From assembly GCA_009830035.1 (NCBI GenBank), contig SZZY01000005.1, forward strand, positions 124,001-188,000: 64,000 nucleotides of DNA, given 5' to 3'. The translations under genes were made by a program, and so were the position numbers. How positions within the stretch are numbered: the stretch's first letter is position 1; every line of letters begins with the position of its first letter. The notes beneath the pieces were generated by a model. That model was given only the letters and a program-made list of their open reading frames with translations. It ran no database searches and was not told the origin of the DNA. Shown here in pieces: positions 8,683 to 19,702 of this stretch. Source of the DNA: Pantoea sp. Eser. Lineage in GTDB: Bacteria > Pseudomonadota > Gammaproteobacteria > Enterobacterales > Enterobacteriaceae.

Positions 8683-11235
8683 TTACGCGTTTTTGACCAG
8701 CGCGTTGGGGTTGAGTGTGAGTTTTTGATAACTCTCCACCCACTGATGATACTTCTCAGCGTTTTCCCACAGCCGGGTATGCACACGTGCCAGCACCACC
8801 GGATCGCTGATCAGCTGTAAACGCTGTTCACGATTCAGTTTATCTGGCGAATCGCTTAACGCCTGATCGACGCGGCGATCGCGGGCATAGTCGAGCAGCT
8901 GACTCTGCTTATGACGTGAGGTCGCCAGTGCCGTCGCCAGCGCGTTAAACGCCGGGTGGAACAGCGCGTGCATAAAGCCGTTTTCCAGCGCCCGCTCACG
9001 GTTAAGCTGCAGGTAGTGATCGGTATCCACCAGCTCTTTCGGCGGCTCGTACTCTTCCGGGATCAGGAACAGTCGGGCCTTCTTGCTCTTGATACCGATG
9101 GTTGCCCAGCTCGACACTACCGACACAAACGGCGACAGAATCAGCGAGAAGACAATCGGTGACAACCACCACAGGAAGTTGAGATCCAACAGCCCCATGC
9201 CGATTGCCCACACCAGACCCAGCGCCATCTGTGAACCGTGACGTTTAAACGCCTCGCTCCACGGGGTGGCGTCATCGTCACGCTGTGGCGAATTCCACAC
9301 CACTTCCCAGCCGAGGAAGGCGCTGACCACGAATACGGTGTGGAACAGCATGCGCACCGGTGCCAGCAGCACCGAGAACAGCATTTCCAGCATCAGCGAG
9401 ATGAACAAACGGATCGCGCCACCGTAGGATTTCGCCCCCTTACACCAGATTAATATCACGCTCAGCAGCTTCGGCAGGAACAGTAATATCAGCGTGGTGG
9501 AAAACAGCGCTATCGCCAGTTCCGGACGCCACTGCGGCCACACCGGGAACAGCTGCCGCGGTTGCAGGAAGTAGGTCGGCTCCATCAGCGTATACACCAC
9601 CTGCAGGGCGGTAGAGAGCGCCAGGAACATGAACCACAGCGGTGCTGACACATAAGACATCACGCCGGTCAGGAACACCGCACGGTGAACCGGATGCATC
9701 CCTTTCACCAGGAACAGGCGGAAGTTCATCAGGTTACCGTAGCACCAGCGACGGTCACGCTTCAGCTCATCCAGCAGGTTCGGTGGCAACTCTTCATACG
9801 AGCCCGGCAGATCGTAGGCAATCCAGACGCCCCAGCCGGCACGACGCATCAGCGCAGCTTCAACAAAGTCGTGTGACAGAATCGATCCGGCAAAGGAGCC
9901 TTCACCCGGTAACGGCGCCAGCGCACAGTGCTCAATAAACGGTTTCACCCGGATAATCGCATTGTGCCCCCAGTAGTGGGATTCCCCCAGCTGCCAGAAG
10001 TGCAGGCCTGCGGTAAACAGCGGACCGTAAACGCAGGTGGCAAACTGCTGACAGCGCGCATACAGCGTGTCCATACCGGAGGCTTTCGGCGATGACTGGA
10101 TAATACCGGCGTTGGGGTTGGCTTCCATCATGCGAACCAGACCGGTCAGACATTCACCGCTCATGACGCTGTCGGCGTCCAGCACCACCATGTAGCTGTA
10201 GTTGCTGCCCCAGCGACGGCAGAAGTCATCGATGTTGCCGCTTTTACGCTTCACACGACGACGACGACGGCGATAGAAAATCTTGCCGGCACCGCCTACG
10301 TCACGCACTAGCTCCATCCAGGCTTTCTGTTCGGCGATGGCGATATCGGCGTCGTAACTGTCGCTGAGGATGTAAACGTAAAAATGCTCAGCGTTGCCGG
10401 TCCGCACCACCGATTCCCAGGTGGCACGCAGGCCCGCGTAAACCCGCTCAACATCTTCGTTACAGATCGGCATGATCAGCGCGGTACGGTGCGCAGGATC
10501 AAGCGGTTCATCCCCGACGGTAGAGTAGGAAATGCTGTATTTGTCACGACCAATCAGTAACTGCAGGAAGCCCATCAGCGCGGTCCAGAAACCGGCCGAG
10601 ACCCAACAGAACAGAATGGCGAACAGGAACAGGATGCCGGTCTGCAACACATACGGCAGGATCTGCATCACCGACTGCTGCCAGTTCTGATTGATCATCT
10701 CCATCGGATCCAGCAGCGTCCAGCCCTGATACGGCAGAATGGTCTTCATGTACCAGGTGGCGACCACGGTCTGCATGATGGTGAGGATCAGCAGAATATA
10801 GCGGCGAATCGATCCGACATGACGCCATTTCTCTTCGGCACGTTGCTCTTCCGCGTTGGCGTAGCGCGGCACCGATTTATGTCCACGCAGTGAGTCCCAG
10901 GCGCGCGCGACCGGGTTGGTCCGCCAGGCTTCCGGGAACATCAGGGAGCGTTTGACCTTCGGCATCGCCTTCAGCGTGGTACGATCTAGGTCATCTTTAC
11001 CCAGCTGCCGACCGTTGGCGAGCGAGTCGGGCCAGGCCATTTCGACCCGCGACGACACCGATTTTAACGGCGCATCATCGGGACGATCGCTGGCGTCCAC
11101 ATCCTTGCCCAGCACATCATGAATGAAGTGAAACGCCGCTGCATTCTGCAGCGAGGCGCTCAGGCGCGCCTTCCTCGCCGCATCCAGCGGCAGGGATTCC
11201 ACGTAACGTTGGGGTGTAAAAGTCGATTTATTCAT
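8683..11235 (-). CDS. opgH: Osmoregulated periplasmic glucan glucosyltransferase OpgH
   Basis: Membrane glucosyltransferase (MdoH) that makes the beta-1,2 glucan backbone from UDP-glucose and moves it across the inner membrane; in E. coli it also ties cell size to UDP-glucose through FtsZ. 850 residues, full length. Several membrane segments flank a GT2 domain with [22 protein letters not shown] (DxD), [15 protein letters not shown] and the RRWCYGN motif. Its start overlaps the end of opgG by eight bases, indicating an operon with translational coupling. Being intact at this length argues strongly against poor sequence quality in the region. Confidence 0.97.
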   Translation of the reverse strand: MNKSTFTPQRYVESLPLDAARKARLSASLQNAAAFHFIHDVLGKDVDASDRPDDAPLKSVSSRVEMAWPDSLANGRQLGKDDLDRTTLKAMPKVKRSLMFPEAWRTNPVARAWDSLRGHKSVPRYANAEEQRAEEKWRHVGSIRRYILLILTIMQTVVATWYMKTILPYQGWTLLDPMEMINQNWQQSVMQILPYVLQTGILFLFAILFCWVSAGFWTALMGFLQLLIGRDKYSISYSTVGDEPLDPAHRTALIMPICNEDVERVYAGLRATWESVVRTGNAEHFYVYILSDSYDADIAIAEQKAWMELVRDVGGAGKIFYRRRRRRVKRKSGNIDDFCRRWGSNYSYMVVLDADSVMSGECLTGLVRMMEANPNAGIIQSSPKASGMDTLYARCQQFATCVYGPLFTAGLHFWQLGESHYWGHNAIIRVKPFIEHCALAPLPGEGSFAGSILSHDFVEAALMRRAGWGVWIAYDLPGSYEELPPNLLDELKRDRRWCYGNLMNFRLFLVKGMHPVHRAVFLTGVMSYVSAPLWFMFLALSTALQVVYTLMEPTYFLQPRQLFPVWPQWRPELAIALFSTTLILLFLPKLLSVILIWCKGAKSYGGAIRLFISLMLEMLFSVLLAPVRMLFHTVFVVSAFLGWEVVWNSPQRDDDATPWSEAFKRHGSQMALGLVWAIGMGLLDLNFLWWLSPIVFSLILSPFVSVVSSWATIGIKSKKARLFLIPEEYEPPKELVDTDHYLQLNRERALENGFMHALFHPAFNALATALATSRHKQSQLLDYARDRRVDQALSDSPDKLNREQRLQLISDPVVLARVHTRLWENAEKYHQWVESYQKLTLNPNALVKNA

Positions 11236-12760
11236 TGGCAGGTAACTGATAGATCCAGGTTTCCGTCAATGTCTTGTCGCCGCTAACCAGCGCCGCACGC
11301 ATTTCGGTGGGCTGCTTGTTGTCTTTCACACGCAGACGCAACACCAGACGCCAGCCTTTATTGACCGGGTTATAACGTACGCTCTGCTCCACCACATCCG
11401 CGTTTTTACCCACGCTGACCTGCGGTGCCACCTGACTGTTCTCCGCCATCTTGCTCATGTCTTTACCCACGAAGTCGATGGTGAAAGTCACGGTGCCATC
11501 TGGCTGACGCACCAGATTAGACTGCTTCACGTCACCCGCTGAACGCAGGGTATTTTTCACCCATGCCGTATCGTCAGAGTGCAGCTGATTTTCATCACGT
11601 GAGAAGTGCAGGCGATATTTGAAGTTCATCTCTTTGCCCGGCTCCGGCAACGTCTCCGGGGTCCAGAACGCCACGATGTTGTCGTTGGTCTCATCAGCCG
11701 TTGGGATCTCAACCAGTTCTACCCGGCCTTTGCCCCAGTCGCCTAATGGCTCAACCCAGCCGCTTGGGCGCAGATCGTAGCGATCGTCGAGATCCTGATA
11801 GTTGTCGAAGTTACGCCCACGCTGCAGCAGACCAAACCCTTTCGGGCTCTCGATGGTGTAGGTGCTGACCGCCAGATGACGCGGATTGTTCAGCGGACGC
11901 CAGATCCATTCACCGTTGCCGCTGTGAATCGACAGACCGTCTGAGTCATGTAACGCCGGACGGAAGTTATTCAAGTTGGATGGCTGGTTCTGACCGAACA
12001 GGAACATACTGGTCAGCGGCGCAACACCCAGTTTACCGACGTTATCACGCAGGTAGACTTTCGACTGCACGTCTACGGTCGACGCTTGGCCCAGACGCAG
12101 CACAAAGCGATAAGCACCCGCCGCGCGCGGCGAATCGAGCAGTGCATAGATCACCAGCTGCTTATCCTGCGGTTTCGGACGTTCAATCCAGAACTCTTTG
12201 AAGCGCGGGAACTCTTCGCCGGACGGCAACGCGGTATCAATCGCCAGGCCACGGGCCAACAGGCCATAAACCTGACCGGCACCGATCACCCGGAAATAGC
12301 TGGCACCGAGGAAGCTGGCGATCTCATCGTCTTTACCCTTGCTGTTTAACGGATAGAGCACTTTGAAACCGGCAAATCCGAGGTTTTTCACCGCGTCGGC
12401 ATCATGTTTTACATTGCCGAAATTAAAATAATCGGGGCTGTATTTGATCTCTCGCACCGCGTTAGCGGTCACTTCATTAATTTGCACCGGGGTGTCGAAA
12501 TACATCCCCTGATGGTAAAATTCCAGCTTGAACGGCGTGCGCAGTTTGCCCCAGTACGCTTTATCGTGGTTAAACTGGATCTGCTGATAATCAGCAAATT
12601 TCATTTCACGAAATTGAGAGGGTAAATTGCTTTTTGGCGCTTCGAAGCTTTTCCCTGCCAACGCTTTGGCTTGTCTGGCAACATCATCGATGTTAAACGC
12701 CCAACTGTTATTGGCGTATAACGCCAGCAGAACCGCAGTACCAATCCAGCGTACCTTCAT
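11228..12760 (-). CDS. opgG: Periplasmic glucan biosynthesis protein OpgG
   Basis: Periplasmic partner of OpgH (MdoG) that acts on branching of osmoregulated glucans. The start at 12760 ([12 protein letters not shown]...WAFNIDD) gives a normal signal peptide like E. coli; a GTG at 12793 behind a G-rich Shine-Dalgarno-like run would add 11 residues and cannot be excluded. Conserved blocks are [47 protein letters not shown] and [16 protein letters not shown]. 510 residues, intact, first gene of opgGH, divergent from opgC across about 270 bases that should hold both promoters. Confidence 0.96.
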   Translation of the reverse strand: MKVRWIGTAVLLALYANNSWAFNIDDVARQAKALAGKSFEAPKSNLPSQFREMKFADYQQIQFNHDKAYWGKLRTPFKLEFYHQGMYFDTPVQINEVTANAVREIKYSPDYFNFGNVKHDADAVKNLGFAGFKVLYPLNSKGKDDEIASFLGASYFRVIGAGQVYGLLARGLAIDTALPSGEEFPRFKEFWIERPKPQDKQLVIYALLDSPRAAGAYRFVLRLGQASTVDVQSKVYLRDNVGKLGVAPLTSMFLFGQNQPSNLNNFRPALHDSDGLSIHSGNGEWIWRPLNNPRHLAVSTYTIESPKGFGLLQRGRNFDNYQDLDDRYDLRPSGWVEPLGDWGKGRVELVEIPTADETNDNIVAFWTPETLPEPGKEMNFKYRLHFSRDENQLHSDDTAWVKNTLRSAGDVKQSNLVRQPDGTVTFTIDFVGKDMSKMAENSQVAPQVSVGKNADVVEQSVRYNPVNKGWRLVLRLRVKDNKQPTEMRAALVSGDKTLTETWIYQLPANE

Positions 12761-13033
12761 CAGTCCGGCTTTATTTTTTTCTTTAGTCAGCACATCCCCC
12801 CCCTTTCGTGTGCTTAAATCAAACCCGCTTATCTTAAAGGATTATTCGGTTTTCCGACAGCTTATGCGCAACATTGTTCCCGCATTTCGTCAGGCAAACA
12901 CCCGCTTTTAGGACAATTAAACACTACGGGTTCCATTAATAGTATACCTTGCTTTATCGCAGGTAGAATTCTGCCCGAGCATAATCCGGTTTCAGGGAGA
13001 AACCGGTCAAACGTACTAACGAACTGGAACTTT

Positions 13034-14158
13034 ATGAGTACAGCAAAACCTGAACGTGAATACTTCCTCGACTCAATCCGGGCGTATCTGATGTTACTGG
13101 GGGTGCCGTTTCACGTCTCGCTGATCTACTCGACGCAGAAATGGGCAGTCAACAGCAATGAAGCCTCGCTATGGCTGACGCTGTTCAATGACTTTATTCA
13201 TGCATTTCGTATGCAGGTGTTTTTCGTCATCTCGGGCTATTTCTCTTACATGCTCCATCTGCGCTATCAGCCGCGACGCTTTCTGAAGGTGCGACTGGAG
13301 CGGGTTGGCATCCCGTTACTGACCGCTATTACACTGACAACCCTGCCGCAGTTTTTTATGCTGAAAAACTGGACCAGCAAGCTGGCCGACTGGCCGCGCT
13401 TCAGCCAGTATGAAAAATTTAATAACCTGATGTGGGAGCTGATCTCGCACCTGTGGTTTCTGGTAGTGCTGGTGATGCTGACCACATTGGGGATGGTGAC
13501 GTTCCGCTGGTTGCGCGATCAACACCACACTATTGATTACAGCCGGGTCGGCTGGGGTTCACTGGCCGCGGGCGTAACGGCCTGGGCATTGCTGTGGTGT
13601 TTGTTCCGCCGCCTGATCTTTCTGTACCAGCCAGCCTGGCTGATGGATGGCCTGTTCAGCATTATCGTGATGCAAACCCTCTTCTATCTGCCGTTCTTTA
13701 TGCTGGGCGCACTGGCGTGGAAACATCCGCCGCTGAAGCAGTTGTTTGTGCGTTTCAATCCGCTGATGTGGGTCGGCGCGGTGGTGATGTTTATTGCCTG
13801 CTGCGTCAATCAGCGTCTGAGCAGCGGCGAAGGCTGGCTGTATGAGCTGGATGCGCTGATTTCAACGCTGATGGGATTGTGCATACTGAGCGTCTGCTTC
13901 TGCTTTGGCCACAAGCTACTGAACGCGCATTCGCCGCGCATCATGTACTTGGTCAATGCGTCGCTGTTCATCTATCTGGTGCACCATCCACTGACCCTGC
14001 TGTACGGCATCTACGTGACCCCGCGCATCGAAAACAACACGCTGGGCTTCTTCCTCGGCCTGCTGATGGTGTTCGGGATCGCCTTCCTGCTGTATGAGGT
14101 TCATCTGCGGATACCGCTGCTGCGTTTCCTGTTCTCCGGTAAGTTTGAACGCAAATAA
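13034..14158 (+). CDS. opgC: Glucans biosynthesis protein OpgC (succinyl transfer)
   Basis: Inner-membrane protein of the acyltransferase-3 family (MdoC) needed to succinylate osmoregulated periplasmic glucans. 374 residues with about ten membrane segments. The typical N-terminal signature REYFLDSIRAYLMLLGVPFH holds the conserved arginine and histidine, and FFVISGYFSYML follows. It is divergent from opgGH, as in E. coli, and intact, so the whole glucan system (opgG, H, C) is kept. Confidence 0.95.
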   Translation: MSTAKPEREYFLDSIRAYLMLLGVPFHVSLIYSTQKWAVNSNEASLWLTLFNDFIHAFRMQVFFVISGYFSYMLHLRYQPRRFLKVRLERVGIPLLTAITLTTLPQFFMLKNWTSKLADWPRFSQYEKFNNLMWELISHLWFLVVLVMLTTLGMVTFRWLRDQHHTIDYSRVGWGSLAAGVTAWALLWCLFRRLIFLYQPAWLMDGLFSIIVMQTLFYLPFFMLGALAWKHPPLKQLFVRFNPLMWVGAVVMFIACCVNQRLSSGEGWLYELDALISTLMGLCILSVCFCFGHKLLNAHSPRIMYLVNASLFIYLVHHPLTLLYGIYVTPRIENNTLGFFLGLLMVFGIAFLLYEVHLRIPLLRFLFSGKFERK

Positions 14159-14330
14159 GCCGGGATCAGGCAATTGATGGGTGTAGGCTATTAATGGTGT
14201 TAGCCAAAGACAGCTCACAAAATTAAAGCGATGGGAGCATACGCCAGAAGCAAAGCATAGCGGGCCAAGGATGGCGGATTTTGCGTCTTTGCGGAGGGCG
14301 TATGCTCCCTGAGCCTGCGCAGCGTCCAGC

Positions 14331-15650
14331 TTACAGCAGCCGCACCTGCAACCGCTGCCACCACGAGCAGCCGGACTCGCGCTTGTGCACCACCTGTTGC
14401 GCTTCGTCCAGATACTCCAGCCAGTTGACCCGCCCCACTTATCCAGCCGCAGCGTCCAGGCACGATCGCGCATCGACAGGCTGAAACGCTGATGGGTTTC
14501 CTTTGCCAGCGCCTCGCTCTCGATCACCAGCCCCATTTCGGTATTGAGCACCGCCGAGCGTGGATCAAAGTTGAACGAGCCGATAAACAGCGTTTGCTGA
14601 TCGACCGAAAAGGTTTTGGCATGCAGGCTTGAGCCGGAATTACCGGTTAAGCCAAGGTCGTGCGGCGCATCCTGCAGCGCCGCCTGTGGCTTCAGTTCGT
14701 AGAGAGCGATGCCGTGCCGCAGCAGCTTCTTGCGCCATTTGGCGTAACCGGCGTGCACAATCGACACATCATTGGCGACCAGCGAATTGGTCAGAATGGC
14801 AATCTTCACCCCTTTGCGCTTCAGCGACAGCAGCTGCGCTACGCCGGCGCGGGTCGGGACAAAATAGGCGGAGATGATGTCGAACTGCCGCTGCGGCGTA
14901 CCGATTACCTCCAGCATCCGTTGCAGCAGCAGCGTTTTCGGACGCGCTTTGCCCAGACCCTTACGCGGGTCGTCACTCAGCAACCGGGTTCGGGCCTAGG
15001 TCAACGCTAACCTGCCCTGCTCCAGCTCCTGCAGCAGCGGCGAGACTGGCCGGCTGTTCCAGTAGCGCTCAAAATCCTGCGCCACCTCATCGACCACCGG
15101 GCCGATCGCCAGCACGTCGAGATCGGCGAACAGCGGCTCATTGCCGATACCGAAATATTCGTCACCGACGTTGCGCCCGCCGACCACCGTAGTGACACCA
15201 TCAACGGTGAAGCTTTTATTGTGCATGCGGCGGTTCAGCCGGGCAAAGTCGGTCAGGTAGCCCAGCGCCCGCAGGGTGCGAAACGAGAAAGGATTAAACA
15301 GTCGCGCCGCAATATTGGGGTGACGGTTGAGCTGGGCCAGCGTTTCATCCAGGCCCGGCGTATTGTTGTCATCCAGCAGCAGACGCACTTTCACGCCGCG
15401 CTGTGCCGCCTCCAGCATCGCGCTGATAAAGCAGCCGACCAGAGAGATCTTTTTGCCAGATGTAGTACTGAATATCGAGCGAACGCTCCGCTTTTTGCAT
15501 CAGCAGATAGCGCGCCGCAAAGGCATCCAGCCCGTCGCTGAGCGGATAAATCCCGCTGAGCCCCGGATGGCGCTGGCACTGTGGCACCAGCTGCGCTTCC
15601 AGCCAGCTGGGCTGTTCGGATTGCTGAGACAGCTCAAACGCTTCGGTCAT
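14331..15650 (-). pseudogene. clsC: Cardiolipin synthase C, multiply broken
   Basis: ClsC (YmdC) makes cardiolipin from phosphatidylglycerol and phosphatidylethanolamine; it belongs to the phospholipase D family. Both HKD motifs can be read (RMHNKSFTVDG and SLHAKTFSVDQ). Lesions: a frameshift near 15440 after DLSGRLLYQR; a TAG stop at 14996-14998; an in-frame deletion there of about 45 residues relative to E. coli; and a frameshift near 14430 in the C-terminus. The TAG falls where E. coli has tryptophan (IWAKTRLLSDD), in a CCTAG context. Start at 15650 chosen from the ribosome-binding site; ATG at 15656 is also possible. Position next to opgC is as in E. coli. Confidence 0.9.
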
Positions 15651-15806
15651 GACCATTCCCTGTAAAATGCAGTTATTTTTATTATTCCCCGGCCCGCGGT
15701 CTGACGCTATACGATCCTTCCGACTTGGTGAAAACGCTGCGACAGGTTTTTAGTCTATACTTAGTCGGGCGATCTGTGACCGGCATCGGCCCGGCAGGAG
15801 AAGAAT

Positions 15807-16971
15807 ATGTCACATCAACCCCTTACAGACGCCCGCCAGCGCCATCATCCCAGCTTGTTCCGCAGTTTTTTCCAGGGCAGTTTTCCCTGTTCCACCGCCT
15901 GCCGCACGCCGGGAAAACGACTCGACATGGTGATCAGCAGCGGCCACGATATGTTGTTGGAGAAGGATTATGCTGCACTGGCGGAACAACATCTTTTCAC
16001 CGCACGTGACAGTGCGCGCTGGCACCTGATTGAAAAAATCCCCAATCAATATGACTGGCAGAGCTTTCTGCCGATGATCGCCGCGGCGCAGCGCCAGAAT
16101 TTACAGATTATCTGGGAATTGGCGCACTTCGGCTATCCCGATCATCTTAATATCTGGAAAGCGGAGTTTGTTGACCATTTTAGCGGTTTCGCCCGCGCGA
16201 TGGCGCAGCTGATGCGCGATGGGGGCATCGAACAGCCGTTCTTCACGCCAGTCAATCAAATCTCGTTCTGGTCGTGGGCCGGTGCCGATGTCGCCTAGTT
16301 TAATCCACACGCGGCAGGACGGGGCAAAGAGCTGAAGCGTCAGCTGGTTCGCGCCTCGCTGGCGGCCATTCATGCCATTCGTGAGGTCTACCCGGATGCG
16401 CGCTTTGTGCTGACCGATCCGCTGGTGCAAATCGCTCATAATGCCTACAATCCGGACAGTAAACCCTACGCCGACGCCCAGCATCAGGCGCAGTTTGAGG
16501 CCTGGGACATGATGGCTGGCCGCCTCGACAAAGAGTTAGGCGGCAGTGAAGACTGTCTCGATATCCTCGGTCTGAATTACTATCCCGATAACCACTGGTT
16601 CTTCCCCGACCGGCCGATGTCACCCGACAATCCAGCGCGGGTGCCGCTGCATATTTTGCTGGCACAGTGCTGACAGCGCTTTCAGCGGCCGATGCTGATT
16701 GCTGAAACCGGTGCCGAAGGCGAGGCGCGTGCGCCGTGGCTGCAGGAGAGTCAGTGAGAATGTGGCGGTGGCGCTGGATCAGGGCATTGCGGTGGAGAGG
16801 GTGTCGCTCTATCCGGTGGTGGAATACTCGGTCTGGGCTGACGGCCGACGTTCACCCGGTCCGCTGTTCGGCCTGGCCGATCCCAACGGCAACCGCAATC
16901 TGCATGAGGCGCTGGCACTGGTATTGCGCAGTCAGCAGATCAAATTTACCCGGCGCGATCAGACCGGCTGA
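15807..16971 (+). pseudogene. Glycoside hydrolase (beta-glucosidase-like), broken
   Basis: Cytosolic TIM-barrel glycosidase related to beta-glucosidases. The start ATG at 15807 has an AGGAG site at 15796-15800. Readable blocks: SARWHLIEKIPNQYDWQSFL, IIWELAHFGYPDHLNIW, TPVNQISFWSWAGADVA, then RGKELKRQLVRASLAAIHAIR, DILGLNYYPDNHWF and LIAETGAEGE (the catalytic glutamate region). Lesions: a probable frameshift near 15900; TAG at 16296-16298 within CCTAG, likely from TGG; TGA at 16671-16673, likely from TGG; and a frameshift near 16750. The last frame (PVVEYSVWADGR ... RNLHEALALVL) ends at 16971. The natural substrate cannot be told. Confidence 0.8.
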
Positions 16972-17132
16972 GACGGCGGTTTTTTGGGGGAGCAGGACTG
17001 GACATCAAGGGAAGAGTCAGTGGGATGTCGCACATCGGTCAACCAGGTCATGGTGAAGAGAAAGGTGACGCCAATCAGACAGGCCGCCAGCAGGCCGATA
17101 ATTGGGATCAGTTTGTCATCTCTGGATTCCAT
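16959..17132 (-). CDS. Small single-span membrane protein, 57 aa
   Basis: Not recognised. The start at 17132 (MESRDDKLIPIIG) is chosen because AGGAG lies eight bases upstream; an in-frame ATG at 17150 covers the ribosome-binding site. A charged N-terminus is followed by one membrane segment (about residues 9-31, IIGLLAACLIGVTFLFTMTW) and a short polar tail. A second gene of the same type lies just upstream on the same strand, so the two may be a two-gene unit of small membrane peptides. The end overlaps the glycosidase pseudogene by 13 bases. Confidence 0.55.
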   Translation of the reverse strand: MESRDDKLIPIIGLLAACLIGVTFLFTMTWLTDVRHPTDSSLDVQSCSPKKPPSQPV

Positions 17133-17170
17133 AGCCTTCTCCTGTTCCATTCCCTTGAATTACGCCGGGG

Positions 17171-17314
17171 TCAGCTCATCCAGAGCGTAATCATCAGGAC
17201 AAAGATTATAAGCGTAACCGAGGTCACCGCAAGCACCACAATCGCAAAGTGCGCATCGTCGAGCGACTGGCGAATCGGCTCATCCTGATCGTCGGGTGGC
17301 TAAGGTAACGACAT
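17171..17314 (-). pseudogene. Small membrane protein gene with an amber stop at codon 5
   Basis: From ATG at 17314 (AGGAAG upstream) the frame reads M-S-L-P-stop-PPDDQDEPIRQSLDD, then one membrane span (FAIVVLAVTSVTLIIFVLMITLW) and TGA. The only lesion is TAG at 17300-17302. Without it this would be a clean 47-codon gene with an acidic N-terminus and one span, placed 39 bases before the similar 57-residue gene. It is too short for most ORF searches. Function unknown. It might still be translated from an internal start or by amber read-through, though I favour plain inactivation. Confidence 0.5.
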
Positions 17315-17402
17315 GGGCTTCCTGTAAAATTCGATGAACGGGCGAAAAAGCAGCGCGTCACAGTGTAGATGAAAGCCTATTTTTCGTCCGGTTCTTTAGC
17401 CC

Positions 17403-17433
17403 GAAAAAAAACGGAGCGCGTGCTGCGCTCCGT
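17403..17433 (-). terminator. Terminator after the TonB receptor
   Basis: acggagcgc (17411-17419) pairs with gcgctccgt (17425-17433); on the minus strand a run of T (plus-strand A run 17404-17410) follows. Confidence 0.8.
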
Positions 17434-17453
17434 TATCCTTTCAGCCCCGCCGA

Positions 17454-19010
17454 TCAGAAGTCGTAGGTCACCCCGACTTCCAGCGTGCGGCCATCGCCCT
17501 GCTATAAGATAGATGCCGGTATCGTCGACGTTGGCCCAGTACTTCTCATTGGTCACGTTTTCGATCCCGACGCGCCACACCATATCATTCTGGTTGAGCC
17601 GGGTGCGGTAGCGCAGTCCAAGATCCAGCGTGGTATAGCTGTCGATCTTTTTACTGTTCGCCGCGTCAGCCCACTGTGAACCGGAATGGCTGATCAGCGC
17701 GGTAGCGGTTAAGCCTTCCAGCGGTTTGATGTCATATTCGACACCCAGCGTGTAGTTGTCGCGCGGCACGCCCACCGCCTGTTTGCAGTCATAGGTGGCG
17801 CTGGCGTTAAGGCGGAAGCCTAATACCGGCTCGCCGAACAGGTTGGTTTCAATGCCGCGATGTCGCTGCTCACCGTTCATGCCATACGCCCCATCTGCGC
17901 CAATCATCCCCGACGGTTTTTTAATCTCAAACAGCGACAGCGTGCCGCCGATGCGACCGAAATCCCCTTTCACCCCAACTTCATTCTGTTTTGAATGGGC
18001 GATGCCGGTAATAGCACCTGGATTGATTACCGTGTCATTACGCGGCGCGACCGCGCCTAGCTGCAACGCTTCAGTATGGTTGGCATACAGCGAAATCGAC
18101 TGCCACGGCTTGTAGACCACGCCATAGGTCGGCATCCAGCGGCTATTGGTGTAGCGCGACGCGGTATCCTCTGCGCCGCTGTTGTAGTTACGCACCCACA
18201 CTTTCTGATGGCGCGCGCCAACGGTCAGCAGCAGCGAATCATCAAACAGGCCCAGCGTGTCGCTCAGCAGATAGCCCTGGGTGCGCGAACGTGCGGTGGT
18301 CAGCGAATCGGAGAAGGTTCCGCCGGCAAAGTTTGCCGGCGGCGCGGCATCCTCATCCGGAGGATAGATGTTGATGTTAGCACTGGTCAGCGACATGTTG
18401 TAGGCATTTTTTGCATTGGTGGTCCGCGCAGAATAGCCGACGTTAACCTTGTGCGAAATAAAACCGGTATCGAAATTCCCGCGCAGCCAACCATGCCGCT
18501 CATGTTGTCCTGCACGCGGTTGGTATTGAAGGTGCTGATGGGTAGCATCACCCTCGCGGTTAAGCAGTTTTGGCGTGCCGTAGTTACCGGTTTCATAGGC
18601 ATGCTGCGCGCCTAAACCGGCATATGCGGTCCAGCTATCGCTGAGATCGTATTCCGCCCGGGCAATACCAAACTCCGATTCCATGTCGCTGTAGACCCAT
18701 TGCTGGCTGTAGTTACGCGAGTTGGACGGCACGGCGGGAATAAAGTCGACGCCGCTAATGTTGATGTCCTGCAAACCTTGTGGAAGGTCTTTTTCTGGTA
18801 GCCAACATCCAGCGAAGTGCGTAACCGGTCACCGTGATAGTCGAGACCGATTGAGGCGGCGGTGGTGCGCTTTTTCTCGTCATCCACGCCGCTTTCACCT
18901 TCACGATGCACCACGTTAACCCGCACGCCAAACTGGTCGTTATCACCAAACCGGCGTCCCGCATCCACCGTAGTACCGATCTGCGCATCGGAGGTGTAAT
19001 CCACACCGAC
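17454..19010 (-). pseudogene. TonB-dependent siderophore receptor, N-terminus deleted and frameshifted
   Basis: Outer-membrane beta-barrel receptor of the ferrichrome/FcuA-FhuE type. Barrel strands are readable from VDYTSDAQIGTTVDAG through INISGVDFIPAVPSN, HKVNVGYSARTTN and GIENVTNEKYWANVDDTG to the correct end VTYDF followed by TGA at 17454. The signal peptide, TonB box and plug domain are absent; the 5' end is fused to a ketosynthase fragment. Frameshifts lie near 18775, near 17500 (an extra G), and as a compensating pair between about 18545 and 18480, where DATHQHLQYQP reads as STFNTNRVQDNMSG in another frame. Non-functional. Confidence 0.85.
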
Positions 19011-19702
19011 TCGCGCCTGCGGCTGGGGTTCACGCGTCAGCAGCATCAGTGCCGCGCCTTCGCCGATTTTGAAATCCCATCGCGGTCCCGGCTAAAGGGC
19101 GCGCAGCGGCGGCCGGACAGCGAGGCCAAACTGTCGAATCCGTTAATCGGCATCCGGCTCAGCGAATCTGCACCGCCGACCAGCGCCACATCAGCCAGAC
19201 CGGCGGCAATCAGCCGCTGCCCGCTGATAATGGCGCGGGCGCTGGAGGAACAGGCGGTTGAAATGGTATAGGCCGGACCGTTGAGCGCCAGATAGTGCGC
19301 CAGAAAACGCGACGGATCGCCCAGCTCCTACATCTGGTAATGGTACCCGGCCAGTTCGCCGCGCACCTGGCGGTCACCTTCGTCGACGCCGGAGGTGCTG
19401 GTGCCCAGTACAATCGCGACCCGGTCGCTGCAGTAACGCGCTATCGCCAGATCCAGTGCCGGGCGGATCTGCGCCAGCGCCGCCAGCAGCAGCTGGTTAT
19501 TGCGGGTATTATGCGCGCTGAACGCCGACGGCACCGCCAGCAACTCGCCTTCGACCCGACCGAGCCAGCAGGCTTTATCGCCGTTCAGCCAGCCGTGGCA
19601 CAGCTGCATACCCGGCGCAACGCCGTTGCTGAGGTTGGCCGCAATCTGTTGGTTGTCATTACCCAGGGCGTTAAGCATGCCCATGGCAGAGATGTAAATC
19701 AT
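19011..19702 (-). pseudogene. Beta-ketoacyl-ACP synthase of the aryl-polyene cluster, 3' truncated
   Basis: Ketosynthase for polyene chain extension. The frame starts MIYISAMGMLNALGND at 19702, overlapping the lipoprotein stop as ATGA. The active-site cysteine lies in YTISTACSSSARAIIS and is followed by ALVGGADSLSRMPINGF. Lesions: TAG at 19328-19330 (probably CAG), a frameshift near 19070 (RDGISKS), and loss of everything after GEGAALMLLTREPQPQ. The catalytic histidines are therefore missing. The remaining frame runs straight into the TonB receptor. Further genes expected in complete clusters (dehydratase, ketoreductase, second ketosynthase) are absent, probably removed by the same deletion. 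Confidence 0.82.

Noticed and set aside
19011..19702. Ketosynthase as a fatty-acid synthase FabB/FabF
   Set aside because: Context of MMPL exporter, LolA-like carrier, DUF3261 lipoprotein, paired ACPs and AMP-ligase is that of aryl-polyene clusters.
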